A stretch of DNA of 14,647 bases. It comes from Clostridia bacterium (GTDB taxonomy: Bacteria; Bacillota; Clostridia; Oscillospirales; QAMX01). Positions 7,039-13,944 of the stretch are shown here, piece by piece. Position 1 is the stretch's first letter; every line of letters starts with the position of its first letter. Location of the stretch: positions 1-14,647 of the forward strand of contig JAFYLV010000021.1 of assembly GCA_017556885.1 (NCBI GenBank), written 5' to 3'. Below the pieces are notes generated by a model. The model was given only the letters and a program-made list of their open reading frames with translations. It was not told the DNA's origin and made no database searches. Position numbers and translations under genes: made by a program.

Positions 7039-8520
7039 GTGAGTTTTACCTCTTTCCGGTTCCTTTGCTTCTTTGCGGCGGTGCTTGCGGCATATTTTGT
7101 CCTGCCCCGCCGGGCAAGACCGTGGATGCTTCTCTGCGCGAGCGTCGGCTTTTATGCCGCGGCGGGTCTTGCCGGGCTTCTGTGGCTTGGTGGGCTTTCC
7201 CTTGCGGGCTGGCTCTCTGCCCGGGGGATCGCAAAGGCGCAGGCCGAAGGTAGGAGTGGGCGGAGATTTCTAATCCTCGGCGTTGGGCTGCATCTTGGAT
7301 TGCTCTTTTTACTGAAGTATTTTAATTTCTTTGCTGGCGGGCTGCTCGGAGAGAGTGCACCGGCGCTTTCTCTTGCCGTTCCGGCGGGGTTGTCCTTCTT
7401 TGTGTTTATGGCCGTGGGCTATCTTACGGATGTGTACCGCGGTATCTGTCCGGCGGAGGAAAACTACGGGCGGTATCTTGCATGGCTGTGCTTTTTCCCC
7501 CACATCCTGCAGGGTCCCATCGACCGGTATGCAGACACCGCGCCCGCCCTCTTTGCGGGCAGCGTTTTCGATGAGCGCCATGTCCTCCGGGGGCTTTGGC
7601 GCATCCTGTGGGGCTTTTTGCAGAAGCTCGTCATCGCCGACCGGCTGGGAATTCTTGTGTCCGGGGTCTGGGCAGAACCGGAGAACTTTGCCGGCTGGCG
7701 CGTGGCGGCGGCCGTAGTGTGTTATGCCCTGCAGATTTATGCGGATTTTGCAGGCTATACGGATATTGCCCTTGGAGCAGCCGAGATCTTTGGGGTGCGG
7801 CTGGCGGAGAATTTTGACACGCCCTATTTCTCCCGCTCCGTGCCGGAATTCTGGCGCCGCTGGCATATGACCCTCGGCGCATGGTTCAAGGATTATCTCT
7901 TCTTCTCCCTGCAGCGCAGCCGTTCCTTTCGGCAGATGGGGAAGAAGCTCAAAGCGCGTTTTGGCAAGACCGCGGCAAAAAACCTGCCTGCGGCGCTGGC
8001 GCTGGCCGCAGTGTGGTTGTTCACCGGCCTGTGGCACGGCGCGCGGCTGACCTATGTCGTTTGGGGTGTCTATTATGGGGTGCTCATCATCATCTCCATG
8101 CTCTGCGAGCCGCTCGTTGCGCGGCTGCGCCCCAAAAAAGAGGGCATTTTGTGGAATGCCTTCCGCATGGCGCGCACCTTTGCGCTGGTTTGCCTTGGCT
8201 ACGTGCTTTTCCGCTCCGCCACCCTTGCGGAGGCGGGGATCATCCTCTCCCGCATCTTCACCGCCACCTTTGCCGCCGGAAAGGGCTTTTCCGCGGCGGG
8301 CATCGGACGGGCGGACATTCTCATCCTTGCGCCTGCGCTCCTGTTGCGGCTCGCGGTGAGTATCTGTCATGCAAAGGGCATCGACCTTCGGGAGAAGGTC
8401 ATGGAAAGAGCCCTTCCCCTGCGGTGGGGCATCGCGCTGGTGCTTCTCTTTGCCGTCATCATCTTCGGCATTTACGGGCCGGGATATGATGCTGCCTCCT
8501 TTATCTATTTTGAATTTTAG
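7039..8520 (+). CDS. MBOAT family membrane O-acyltransferase (DltB/AlgI-like)
   Basis: The protein has 493 residues with many hydrophobic segments and a GTG start preceded by AGGAG (7024-7028). MBOAT landmarks are present: HILQGPIDRY near 155-164, the FADFAGYTDIALG-like stretch QIYADFAGYTDIALG near 232-246, FWRRWHMTLGAWFKDYLF near 271-288 (H276), and GLWHG near 330-334 with the catalytic His333. DltB and AlgI are the best-known relatives: they accept an acyl group from a cytoplasmic carrier or donor and pass it through the membrane to a polymer (teichoic acid or alginate). The gene order carrier protein, MBOAT, then a membrane-anchored SGNH-like protein repeats that logic. I infer that it moves the acyl unit from the ACP of the preceding gene to an extracellular glycan; the acceptor is not known. 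Confidence 0.93.
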   Translation: MSFTSFRFLCFFAAVLAAYFVLPRRARPWMLLCASVGFYAAAGLAGLLWLGGLSLAGWLSARGIAKAQAEGRSGRRFLILGVGLHLGLLFLLKYFNFFAGGLLGESAPALSLAVPAGLSFFVFMAVGYLTDVYRGICPAEENYGRYLAWLCFFPHILQGPIDRYADTAPALFAGSVFDERHVLRGLWRILWGFLQKLVIADRLGILVSGVWAEPENFAGWRVAAAVVCYALQIYADFAGYTDIALGAAEIFGVRLAENFDTPYFSRSVPEFWRRWHMTLGAWFKDYLFFSLQRSRSFRQMGKKLKARFGKTAAKNLPAALALAAVWLFTGLWHGARLTYVVWGVYYGVLIIISMLCEPLVARLRPKKEGILWNAFRMARTFALVCLGYVLFRSATLAEAGIILSRIFTATFAAGKGFSAAGIGRADILILAPALLLRLAVSICHAKGIDLREKVMERALPLRWGIALVLLFAVIIFGIYGPGYDAASFIYFEF

Positions 8521-8532
8521 GAGGGCAGAATA

Positions 8533-9525
8533 ATGAAAAAGATAAGATTTTTGCTGCGCATCGCCGCATTTTTTCTGCTCTTCTGCCTGCTGCTGTACGG
8601 TGCCGACCGATTGCTGGTTGATCGCACCGCCGCTCCGCGCACGGAGAGCTTCTATGCCGAGCCGAAGGATAGCATCGATGTGCTGCTCATCGGCTCCAGC
8701 CGCATCATGTGCGGCATCTATCCTCTCCTTTTGTGGGAGCGGGAAGGTATCGCCGCCTTTGACTGCGCGGGCTCCGCACAGGTCATCGCCCAGAGCTATT
8801 TTCAGCTCAGGGATGCCCTGAACTACCAGTCCCCCCGTCTGGTCATTGTGGATGTGTCCACCGTGGCCAACGGCAACGTCTACACCGGGACGGAGAGCTT
8901 TGTGCATACCCAGCTTGACCATATGCGCTCCCCTCTGGTGCGCCTCTCTGCCATTTTTACGCTGATCCCGCGGAAGGACCGGGTGGAATATCTCTTCCCC
9001 ATCGTGAAATACCACACCCGCTGGAGCGAGGTGCGGGCAGAGGATTTTAATATGCCGCCCGACATCTGCCGCGGAGCTGTGGTCTATACCGGCTTCTCCG
9101 AAAAGGAGGAGGTCCTGCCTCCCGAGCTTATCCCGCGCGCGGAAGCGGGAGAGCTGCACGATATCCCGGAGCAGTACCTGCGAAAAACCGTAGAGCTCTG
9201 CCGAAAAGCAGGAGCGGAGGTGCTTTTTGTCAACCTCCCCTGTGTGCGCGACGGGGAATACCAGCGCGCCTACAACGCGGTGGATGCGCTGGCAGAGGAG
9301 CTCGGCGTGCCCTATATCAACTACCTCTATGAGGACAGTCTCGGGCTGGACTATGAGAAGGAAATGTTTGACACCGCCCATCTCAATTCCGCCGGCGCGG
9401 AGAAGCTGACGGCGGCGTTGGGTAGCTATATCCGTGAAAACTACGATATCCCCGACCGGAGGGGCGATGCGGCCTATTCCCGCTGGGATGCCGATCTCGC
9501 CGAATTCCGGCAGAAGTACTATTAA
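8533..9525 (+). CDS. Membrane-anchored SGNH-like acyltransferase accessory protein (DltD/AlgJ-like role)
   Basis: The protein has 330 residues with a basic start and one hydrophobic anchor (about residues 7-24), so the rest should lie outside the membrane. The SGNH-type nucleophile block is LLIGSSRIMCG (S55 or S56), and the Asp-His pair is D280 and H283 in FDTAHLNSAGAEKL. A VIVDVST strand lies in between. An excellent site AGGAGGG (8519-8525) is 7 bases before ATG and overlaps the MBOAT stop, so the two genes are coupled. DltD and AlgJ/AlgX proteins use this fold to complete acyl transfer to the polymer together with the MBOAT protein. The same role is inferred here. Overall similarity to DltD itself is low as far as I can judge, so a hydrolase or esterase role is a possible alternative. 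Confidence 0.85.
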   Translation: MKKIRFLLRIAAFFLLFCLLLYGADRLLVDRTAAPRTESFYAEPKDSIDVLLIGSSRIMCGIYPLLLWEREGIAAFDCAGSAQVIAQSYFQLRDALNYQSPRLVIVDVSTVANGNVYTGTESFVHTQLDHMRSPLVRLSAIFTLIPRKDRVEYLFPIVKYHTRWSEVRAEDFNMPPDICRGAVVYTGFSEKEEVLPPELIPRAEAGELHDIPEQYLRKTVELCRKAGAEVLFVNLPCVRDGEYQRAYNAVDALAEELGVPYINYLYEDSLGLDYEKEMFDTAHLNSAGAEKLTAALGSYIRENYDIPDRRGDAAYSRWDADLAEFRQKYY

Positions 9526-9542
9526 AAGGGAGCATATGACCT

Positions 9543-10544
9543 ATGGAATACCGTGAGCTTGGCCGTACCGGCCTGCGCATTTCCCGCATCGGCTTTGGCG
9601 GGATCCCCATTCAGCGGGTGGAGGAGGCGGACTGCGCGCCCCTCTTTGACGCGCTGGAGGCTGCCGGTGTCAACTATGTGGACACCGCCCGGGGCTATAC
9701 CGTCAGTGAGGCGCGCATCGGCGCGGCCCTGCAGGGGCGGCGGGAGAAGTTCATTCTCGCCACCAAGAGCATGGCCCGCACGGCGGAGGCCATGGCGGCG
9801 GACGTGGAGGAAAGCCTGCGCTGCCTCCGTACCGATTATATCGACCTCTATCAGATCCACAACCCGAATCTTGCCCAGCTGGAGGAGGTCTGTGCCCCCG
9901 GCGGCGCGCTGGAGGCGCTTCTTGCGGCAAAGGCAGCGGGTAAGATCGGCCATATCGGCGTTACCCTCCACGCCGTGGAGACCTTCCGGGCGGCACTGGA
10001 CAAGGGCTGCTTTGAAACGGTCATGTTTCCTTACAATATCGTGGAGCGGCAGGGCGATGCCCTCATCGATGAGTGCCGCGAGAAGGGTGTCGGTTTTATC
10101 TGCATGAAGCCGCTGGCCGGCGGTGCCATCGAGAACGGAAGCCTGGCGCTGCGCTTTATCCTGCAGAACGCCGGCGTGGACTGTGTCATTCCCGGCATGG
10201 CGACGGAGGCGGAGGTGGCGGAAAATGCCGCCGCGACCTCCGATCCCCTCACGGAGGCGGAGCAGGCGGAGATCGCCCGTATCGCCGGGGAACTTGGCAC
10301 CCATTTCTGCCGCCGCTGCGGCTACTGCGCCCCCTGCACCGCAGGCATCAATATTTCCGGTGCTTTCCTCTTCCACGGTTATCTCACCCGCTACGGACTG
10401 GAGGACTGGGCCCGTTCCCGCTATGCGGCCATGGGCACCACCGCCACCGCCTGTGTGGATTGCGGGGTGTGCGAGAGCCGCTGCCCCTACAACTTACCCA
10501 TCCGTGAAATGCTGCGGGAATGCGCCGCCGCCTTTGGAAAATGA
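9543..10544 (+). CDS. Aldo/keto reductase with a C-terminal ferredoxin-like 4Fe-4S domain
   Basis: The protein has 333 residues. The aldo/keto reductase barrel covers about 1-250, with the opening YRELGRTGLRISRIGFGG and the catalytic tetrad D47, Y52, K75 and H106. The tail has eight clustered Cys: C256, C259, C262, C265 in CRRCGYCAPC and C304, C307, C310, C314 in CVDCGVCESRCPY, enough for one or two 4Fe-4S clusters. Such fusions are common in anaerobic Firmicutes, and their substrates are mostly unknown. The gene starts 17 bases after the SGNH gene with GGGAG 10 bases upstream, and its stop overlaps the next start (ATGA), so it belongs to the same transcript. It may provide or recycle a small carbonyl compound for the acylation system, or it may only share the promoter. 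Confidence 0.92.
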   Translation: MEYRELGRTGLRISRIGFGGIPIQRVEEADCAPLFDALEAAGVNYVDTARGYTVSEARIGAALQGRREKFILATKSMARTAEAMAADVEESLRCLRTDYIDLYQIHNPNLAQLEEVCAPGGALEALLAAKAAGKIGHIGVTLHAVETFRAALDKGCFETVMFPYNIVERQGDALIDECREKGVGFICMKPLAGGAIENGSLALRFILQNAGVDCVIPGMATEAEVAENAAATSDPLTEAEQAEIARIAGELGTHFCRRCGYCAPCTAGINISGAFLFHGYLTRYGLEDWARSRYAAMGTTATACVDCGVCESRCPYNLPIREMLRECAAAFGK

Positions 10545-11362
10545 GCGGTATTTTCACCTGTCCCGTCTGCGGTGAGGCGCTGCAGATTGAGGAGAAGCGC
10601 TGGGCCTGTCCCTGCGGTCATAGTTTTGACCGGGCGGCGGAGGGCTACGTCCATCTGCTGACCCCGGCACAGATGCGCTCCAAAATTCCCGGCGATCCGC
10701 CGGAGATGGTGCGCGCCCGGCGGGATTTTCTTGCCTCCGGAAACTATGATTTTCTTGCCGATGCCCTGACGGCGCTGCTTTTGGAGAGCCTTCCCGATCC
10801 GTCGGTGCTCTTCGATGCCGGCTGCGGCGAGGGGCATTACACCCGCCGCATCGCGGAAGCCCTTGCGGCGGCGGGACGGAGCGTGACACCTGCGGGCGTC
10901 GATATCGCCAAGACCGCCGTGCGCATGGCGGCAAAAAAAGTGCCCGCGGGGCAGTTTGCCGTGGCAAGCCTCTATCACCTGCCGGTAGCGGAGGGTTCCG
11001 TCGATGCCGTGCTCAACATTTTCTCCCCCCTCTGTGAGGGCGAGCTGTCCCGTATCCTCCGCCCCGGCGGACGGATGTATTACGTGGTGCCTGCGGCGCG
11101 GCATCTTTTTGAAATGAAGGAGATCCTTTATCCGGAACCCTATGAAAACGAGGAAAAGGATGTGGAATACGCCGGATTCCGGCTTGTGGGAACGGAATGT
11201 GTGTCCCGCAGGATGGAGCTTTCAGCAACTACCCTCGAAAATCTCTTTGCCATGACCCCCTATTTCTGGCGCTCCCCCCGGGAAGGGGCGGAAGCGCTGC
11301 GGGCGCGGGAGGAACTTTCCGTCACGGCGGCCTTCCGCATCTGTATCTACGAAAAGGCATAA
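10541..11362 (+). CDS. rlmA: 23S rRNA (guanine-N1-)-methyltransferase, RlmA family
   Basis: The protein has 273 residues from ATG 10541, which overlaps the aldo/keto reductase stop as ATGA; a longer frame from 10520 would lie inside that gene. The N-terminal zinc site is C7, C10, C23 and H27 (CPVC, then CPCGH), with the same spacing as Cys5, Cys8, Cys21 and His25 of E. coli RlmA. GYVHLL near 36-41 follows. The SAM-binding motif is FDAGCGEGHYTRR near 94-106, and the FSPLCEGELSRILRPGG block near 166-182 is typical of the family. RlmA enzymes methylate N1 of G745 (E. coli) or G748 (RlmA-II, Gram-positive) in helix 35 of 23S rRNA; in Gram-positive bacteria the latter affects tylosin and related macrolide binding. 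Which base is modified here cannot be told. It is the last gene of the operon. Confidence 0.92.
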   Translation: MSGIFTCPVCGEALQIEEKRWACPCGHSFDRAAEGYVHLLTPAQMRSKIPGDPPEMVRARRDFLASGNYDFLADALTALLLESLPDPSVLFDAGCGEGHYTRRIAEALAAAGRSVTPAGVDIAKTAVRMAAKKVPAGQFAVASLYHLPVAEGSVDAVLNIFSPLCEGELSRILRPGGRMYYVVPAARHLFEMKEILYPEPYENEEKDVEYAGFRLVGTECVSRRMELSATTLENLFAMTPYFWRSPREGAEALRAREELSVTAAFRICIYEKA

Positions 11363-11367
11363 GAAAA

Positions 11368-11406
11368 CCCCGGCCTCTCTTCGAAAAGGAGGTCGGGGAA
11401 TTTTTT
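11368..11406 (+). terminator. Terminator between convergent rlmA and hisJ, likely bidirectional
   Basis: The stem CCCCGGCCTC (11368-11377) pairs with GAGGTCGGGG (11389-11398) with one G-T pair, then AA and six T (11401-11406). On the minus strand the same hairpin is followed by TTTTC (11364-11367), so it can also end the leftward hisJ transcript. It lies six bases after the rlmA stop and seven bases beyond the hisJ stop. Confidence 0.92.
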
Positions 11407-11412
11407 GTGCAT

Positions 11413-12234
11413 TTACCGCAGGCTGTGCAGGGTGGGCTCGTGGCGGCGGAAGGTAGCCACCCGGTCGAGCCCCTGGGAGAGGGCCAGTTCGGCGCTTTCG
11501 CGGAGGCCGGCACCCACGTCCTCGGGCTTGTGGGCATCGCTGCCGAGGGTGAGAACTTCACCGCCCTGTTCGCGGAAGAGGCGCAGGATATAATCCTGCT
11601 GGGTGTAGATGGGATTTTCACCGCGCAGTACCTTGGTGTTGATCTCAATGCCCTTGCCGCGCTCCCGCAGCAGGGTGAAGAGGGCGCGCAGCTCCTCCTC
11701 GTGGGGGCAGAGATCCACGTCGAACTTCCGGCGCATGTACCGCAGGGGATAATCCACATGGCCGATAACGTCAAAGACGCTGGATTCAGCCAGCTCGTAC
11801 AGCTCCCGAACGTAGCGGGAAAGCATTTCCCGGCAAACGTCGGCGGAGGGGTAATCGATGAGGGAGAAATCCACCTCACCGCGGATGTTATGAAGACTGC
11901 CGATGATAAAATCGTAATCCTCATGATCGAGTACCAGCTCCGCCTTCTCGGGTACCTCCGTGGGCTGGCCGATCTCCACGCCGAAGGGGAGGGCGATGCG
12001 GTTGCCGAGGGCCTCCCGGGCCTCGAGCAGTTCCGCACGGCAGGCCTCGCGGTCATAGGTAAAGCCGATGTTGTTGTCGATGCTCATATAGAAGCCGTTG
12101 CATTCACAGTGCTCAGTGATGCAAAGCTCGGAAAGCCCCGCCTCGGCGGCGGCCTTTGCCATGGAGATATAGTCCGCATGGGCAAAACCGTCGGGGGAGA
12201 GGTGGGTGTGGGTGTGGTAATCTGCAAGAAACAT
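11413..12234 (-). CDS. hisJ: PHP-family histidinol-phosphatase (HisJ/HisK type)
   Basis: The protein has 273 residues, the usual size for HisJ/HisK. The metal ligands of the family are all visible: DYHTHTHLSPDG (H7, H9, D15), ITEHCE (H42), GVEIGQP (E87), IIGSLHN (H115), VIGHVDYP (H159) and LGSDAHKPEDVG (D233, H235). The enzyme hydrolyses L-histidinol phosphate to histidinol, the second to last step in histidine synthesis, in the cytoplasm. AGGAG lies 8 bases before the ATG, and a consensus promoter is 36 bases upstream. No other histidine gene is in the window; stand-alone placement is known for this gene in Firmicutes, but it also leaves room for another phosphomonoester substrate. Confidence 0.88.
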   Translation of the reverse strand: MFLADYHTHTHLSPDGFAHADYISMAKAAAEAGLSELCITEHCECNGFYMSIDNNIGFTYDREACRAELLEAREALGNRIALPFGVEIGQPTEVPEKAELVLDHEDYDFIIGSLHNIRGEVDFSLIDYPSADVCREMLSRYVRELYELAESSVFDVIGHVDYPLRYMRRKFDVDLCPHEEELRALFTLLRERGKGIEINTKVLRGENPIYTQQDYILRLFREQGGEVLTLGSDAHKPEDVGAGLRESAELALSQGLDRVATFRRHEPTLHSLR

Positions 12235-12269
12235 GGTATATCGCTCCTGATCTGTAAGCTTTGTCTTTC

Positions 12270-12298
12270 ATTATACCCGCCCGGCGGAAAAATTGCAA
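12270..12298 (-). promoter_or_regulatory. Sigma-A promoter of hisJ
   Basis: On the minus strand, the -35 box TTGCAA (12298-12293) and a perfect -10 box TATAAT (12275-12270) are separated by 17 bases. Transcription would start near 12263, which leaves a leader of about 28 bases. There is no room for a T-box or attenuator, so histidine control at this point is unlikely. Confidence 0.82.
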
Positions 12299-12310
12299 TG
12301 TGTATCGGTG

Positions 12311-12316
12311 CATACA
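12311..12316 (+). promoter_or_regulatory. Possible sigma-E-like -10 element upstream of sipL
   Basis: CATACA, the core of the sporulation sigma-E -10 consensus, lies 49 bases before the sipL start, in the gap where no sigma-A promoter faces sipL. The -35 side (AAAAATTGC around 12288-12296) matches the sigma-E ATA core poorly and overlaps the hisJ -35 box. This is a weak candidate, supported mainly by the expected timing of sipL. Confidence 0.3.
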
Positions 12317-12364
12317 GGGCAGAAGTTCCGCATATGCATAGTACAAAAAAGGAGATGATTGCCT

Positions 12365-13828
12365 ATGACGGAACTGTTTATGGAAAAGGCGGAATTTAAC
12401 TGCTGCTTTCCGGGGACGGCGGTCTGCGTACCGCTGGAGAATACGGTGGAATGCATTGTGCCCGATGCACTGCCCGACGTACTGGAGATTTTGCGTTGTG
12501 TCTGCACGGTGACGGAGTGCGCAAAGAGCGCCGACGGGGACCGTGTGCGCGTGAATGCCACGGCAGAGGCCTGCGTGCTCTACCGCTCCGAGGAGGGAAC
12601 GCGGGAGGTTCTGCGTCTCTCCGTTCCCATGCAGGCGCAGGCAGAGGGATGTGCCGACGGGCGATATACCGCGGAGATCTGCCTGCGGCGGACGGAGTGT
12701 ACTGCGCCCAATTCCCGCAAGGTATCGGTGCGGATCTTCGGGGAGCTGTGTGTGCGTCCCTTCCGGCAGGAAATGGTGGTGCTGCCGGTGGCAGTACCCG
12801 GTACGGAGGGAATGGAGCTTGACATCCGCGAGGTGTCCGGTGCATGCATCCGGGATATCACCCAGCGGGAGTTTTCCTTTACGGAGGAGCTGGAACTCTC
12901 GGCTTCGGCACCGGAGGCCACGGCGGTGCTCGGAATTTCTGCGGCGGCGCGGGATGTGGACTGCCGTCTCATCCCCGGCACGGCGGTGGTCAAGGCGGTC
13001 ATCGATTACCGACTGTGGTATCTTGCTGCCGGCGGGGTGCGGGATGCGCTTTTTTCCATGCCCTTTTCCCAGATCCTGGAACTTCCCGCCGCAGAAGATG
13101 GCGATAATGCCCGGATTTCGGTGAGTGTGTCCGCCCTTTCCCTGCGGGAGGAAGAGGCCGGGCGCATCTGGTCCGTGACCGTATCGGGCAGCGTGCATGC
13201 GGCGGTTTTCGGAACCTGTTCTGTGGGCGTCATCACCGATGCTTACAGTACCTGTGATGCGGTGACGGCGGAGCGGGGGACCTGCTGCCTTTGGAAGGCA
13301 GGGGAGAGTGCCGTACGGGAGCGGGAGTTCCGCGAGGCGCTGGAGTGCGGCGGACGGGTGGTCTCTGCGGCGGCGGAGCCTCTCGGCATCCTGCGGGGGG
13401 ACGGCAAACTCACGGCGGAGATCGCCGTCATTCTGCTTGCGGACAACGGCGAGGGTACCGTTCCGGTCACACACCGGGTCTCTGCGGAATTTCCGATGGA
13501 AGGAGAGCTTCTCTTCCCGGAAATTGCGGTGACGGAGGTCACCTTTGTACCCACCTCCGCCGGAGCGGAGGTGCGGGGGCGCATTTGCCTTCACGGAACG
13601 GAGGTGTGTGAGCAGCAGGTGCCGGCCGTGGTAAAGCTCTGCTCGGAGGGGCCGCGCGCCGAGGAACATATCCCCTCCGTGACGCTGCGGCGGGTGGCGG
13701 CAGGCGAGCGGTATTTTGATATCTGCCGGGCGTATTCCGCACCGAGAAGCGAGCTTTTTGCCGCAAACGGGCTGGAGCCCTCCGACCGGGTGGAGGAGGC
13801 CAGGATGCTCATCATCCCGAGAAAATAA
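12365..13828 (+). CDS. sipL: SipL-like spore assembly protein (DUF3794/SPOCS domains, C-terminal LysM)
   Basis: The protein has 487 residues from ATG 12365, chosen because AAGGAGATGAT lies 10 bases upstream; an in-frame TTG at 12359 is too close to that site. It is strand-rich throughout and has internally similar DUF3794/SPOCS-type segments, for example near 33-140, 175-300 and 325-430 (VEC-IVPDALPDVLEILRC near the start is characteristic). A LysM-like module at about 440-485 ends the protein (RRVAAGERYFDICRAYSAP, then LFAANGLEPSD and MLIIPRK). In Clostridioides difficile, SipL binds the coat morphogenetic ATPase SpoIVA through its LysM domain and is needed for spore coat assembly around the forespore; it is produced in the mother cell. 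Single gene, with its own terminator. Domain limits are approximate, since I judged them by eye. Confidence 0.85.
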   Translation: MTELFMEKAEFNCCFPGTAVCVPLENTVECIVPDALPDVLEILRCVCTVTECAKSADGDRVRVNATAEACVLYRSEEGTREVLRLSVPMQAQAEGCADGRYTAEICLRRTECTAPNSRKVSVRIFGELCVRPFRQEMVVLPVAVPGTEGMELDIREVSGACIRDITQREFSFTEELELSASAPEATAVLGISAAARDVDCRLIPGTAVVKAVIDYRLWYLAAGGVRDALFSMPFSQILELPAAEDGDNARISVSVSALSLREEEAGRIWSVTVSGSVHAAVFGTCSVGVITDAYSTCDAVTAERGTCCLWKAGESAVREREFREALECGGRVVSAAAEPLGILRGDGKLTAEIAVILLADNGEGTVPVTHRVSAEFPMEGELLFPEIAVTEVTFVPTSAGAEVRGRICLHGTEVCEQQVPAVVKLCSEGPRAEEHIPSVTLRRVAAGERYFDICRAYSAPRSELFAANGLEPSDRVEEARMLIIPRK

Positions 13829-13836
13829 GAGACCCG

Positions 13837-13871
13837 AAGGCGCGGTGCTTAACATAAGCACCGCGCCTTTT
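13837..13871 (+). terminator. Rho-independent terminator of sipL
   Basis: A perfect 15-bp stem (AAGGCGCGGTGCTTA at 13837-13851 with its complement at 13855-13869) closes on a three-base loop ACA and runs into TTTT (13868-13871). It starts eight bases after the sipL stop and insulates the next gene. Confidence 0.93.
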
Positions 13872-13884
13872 CGCCGTAAAGCAG

Positions 13885-13913
13885 GTGCAATCCGGCGGGA
13901 TCTGTGGTATAAT
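13885..13913 (+). promoter_or_regulatory. Extended -10 promoter for the last gene
   Basis: A perfect -10 TATAAT (13908-13913) is preceded by TG at 13905-13906, forming an extended -10. The -35 position, GTGCAA (13885-13890), at 17 bases, matches poorly, as is usual for extended -10 promoters. Transcription would start near 13920. Confidence 0.72.
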
Positions 13914-13944
13914 CAGGAAAAACGATCAGTGAGGAGCACCAGCC

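Noticed and set aside
7309..9381. A 690-codon open frame on the minus strand opposite the MBOAT and SGNH genes
   Set aside because: It spans two well-supported plus-strand genes and the gap between them, has a low-complexity His/Arg/Gly-rich composition, no recognisable domain and no ribosome binding site. It is a by-product of GC-rich codon use.
9536..9556. A six-codon frame (MTYGIP) overlapping the aldo/keto reductase start
   Set aside because: Only 3 bases separate its ATG from the ribosome binding site, too close for use, whereas ATG 9543 is 10 bases away and begins a full-length family protein.
12113..13861. A 582-codon minus-strand frame opposite sipL and part of hisJ
   Set aside because: It is rich in Arg, His and Pro, runs through the sipL terminator and the hisJ promoter, and shows no domain.
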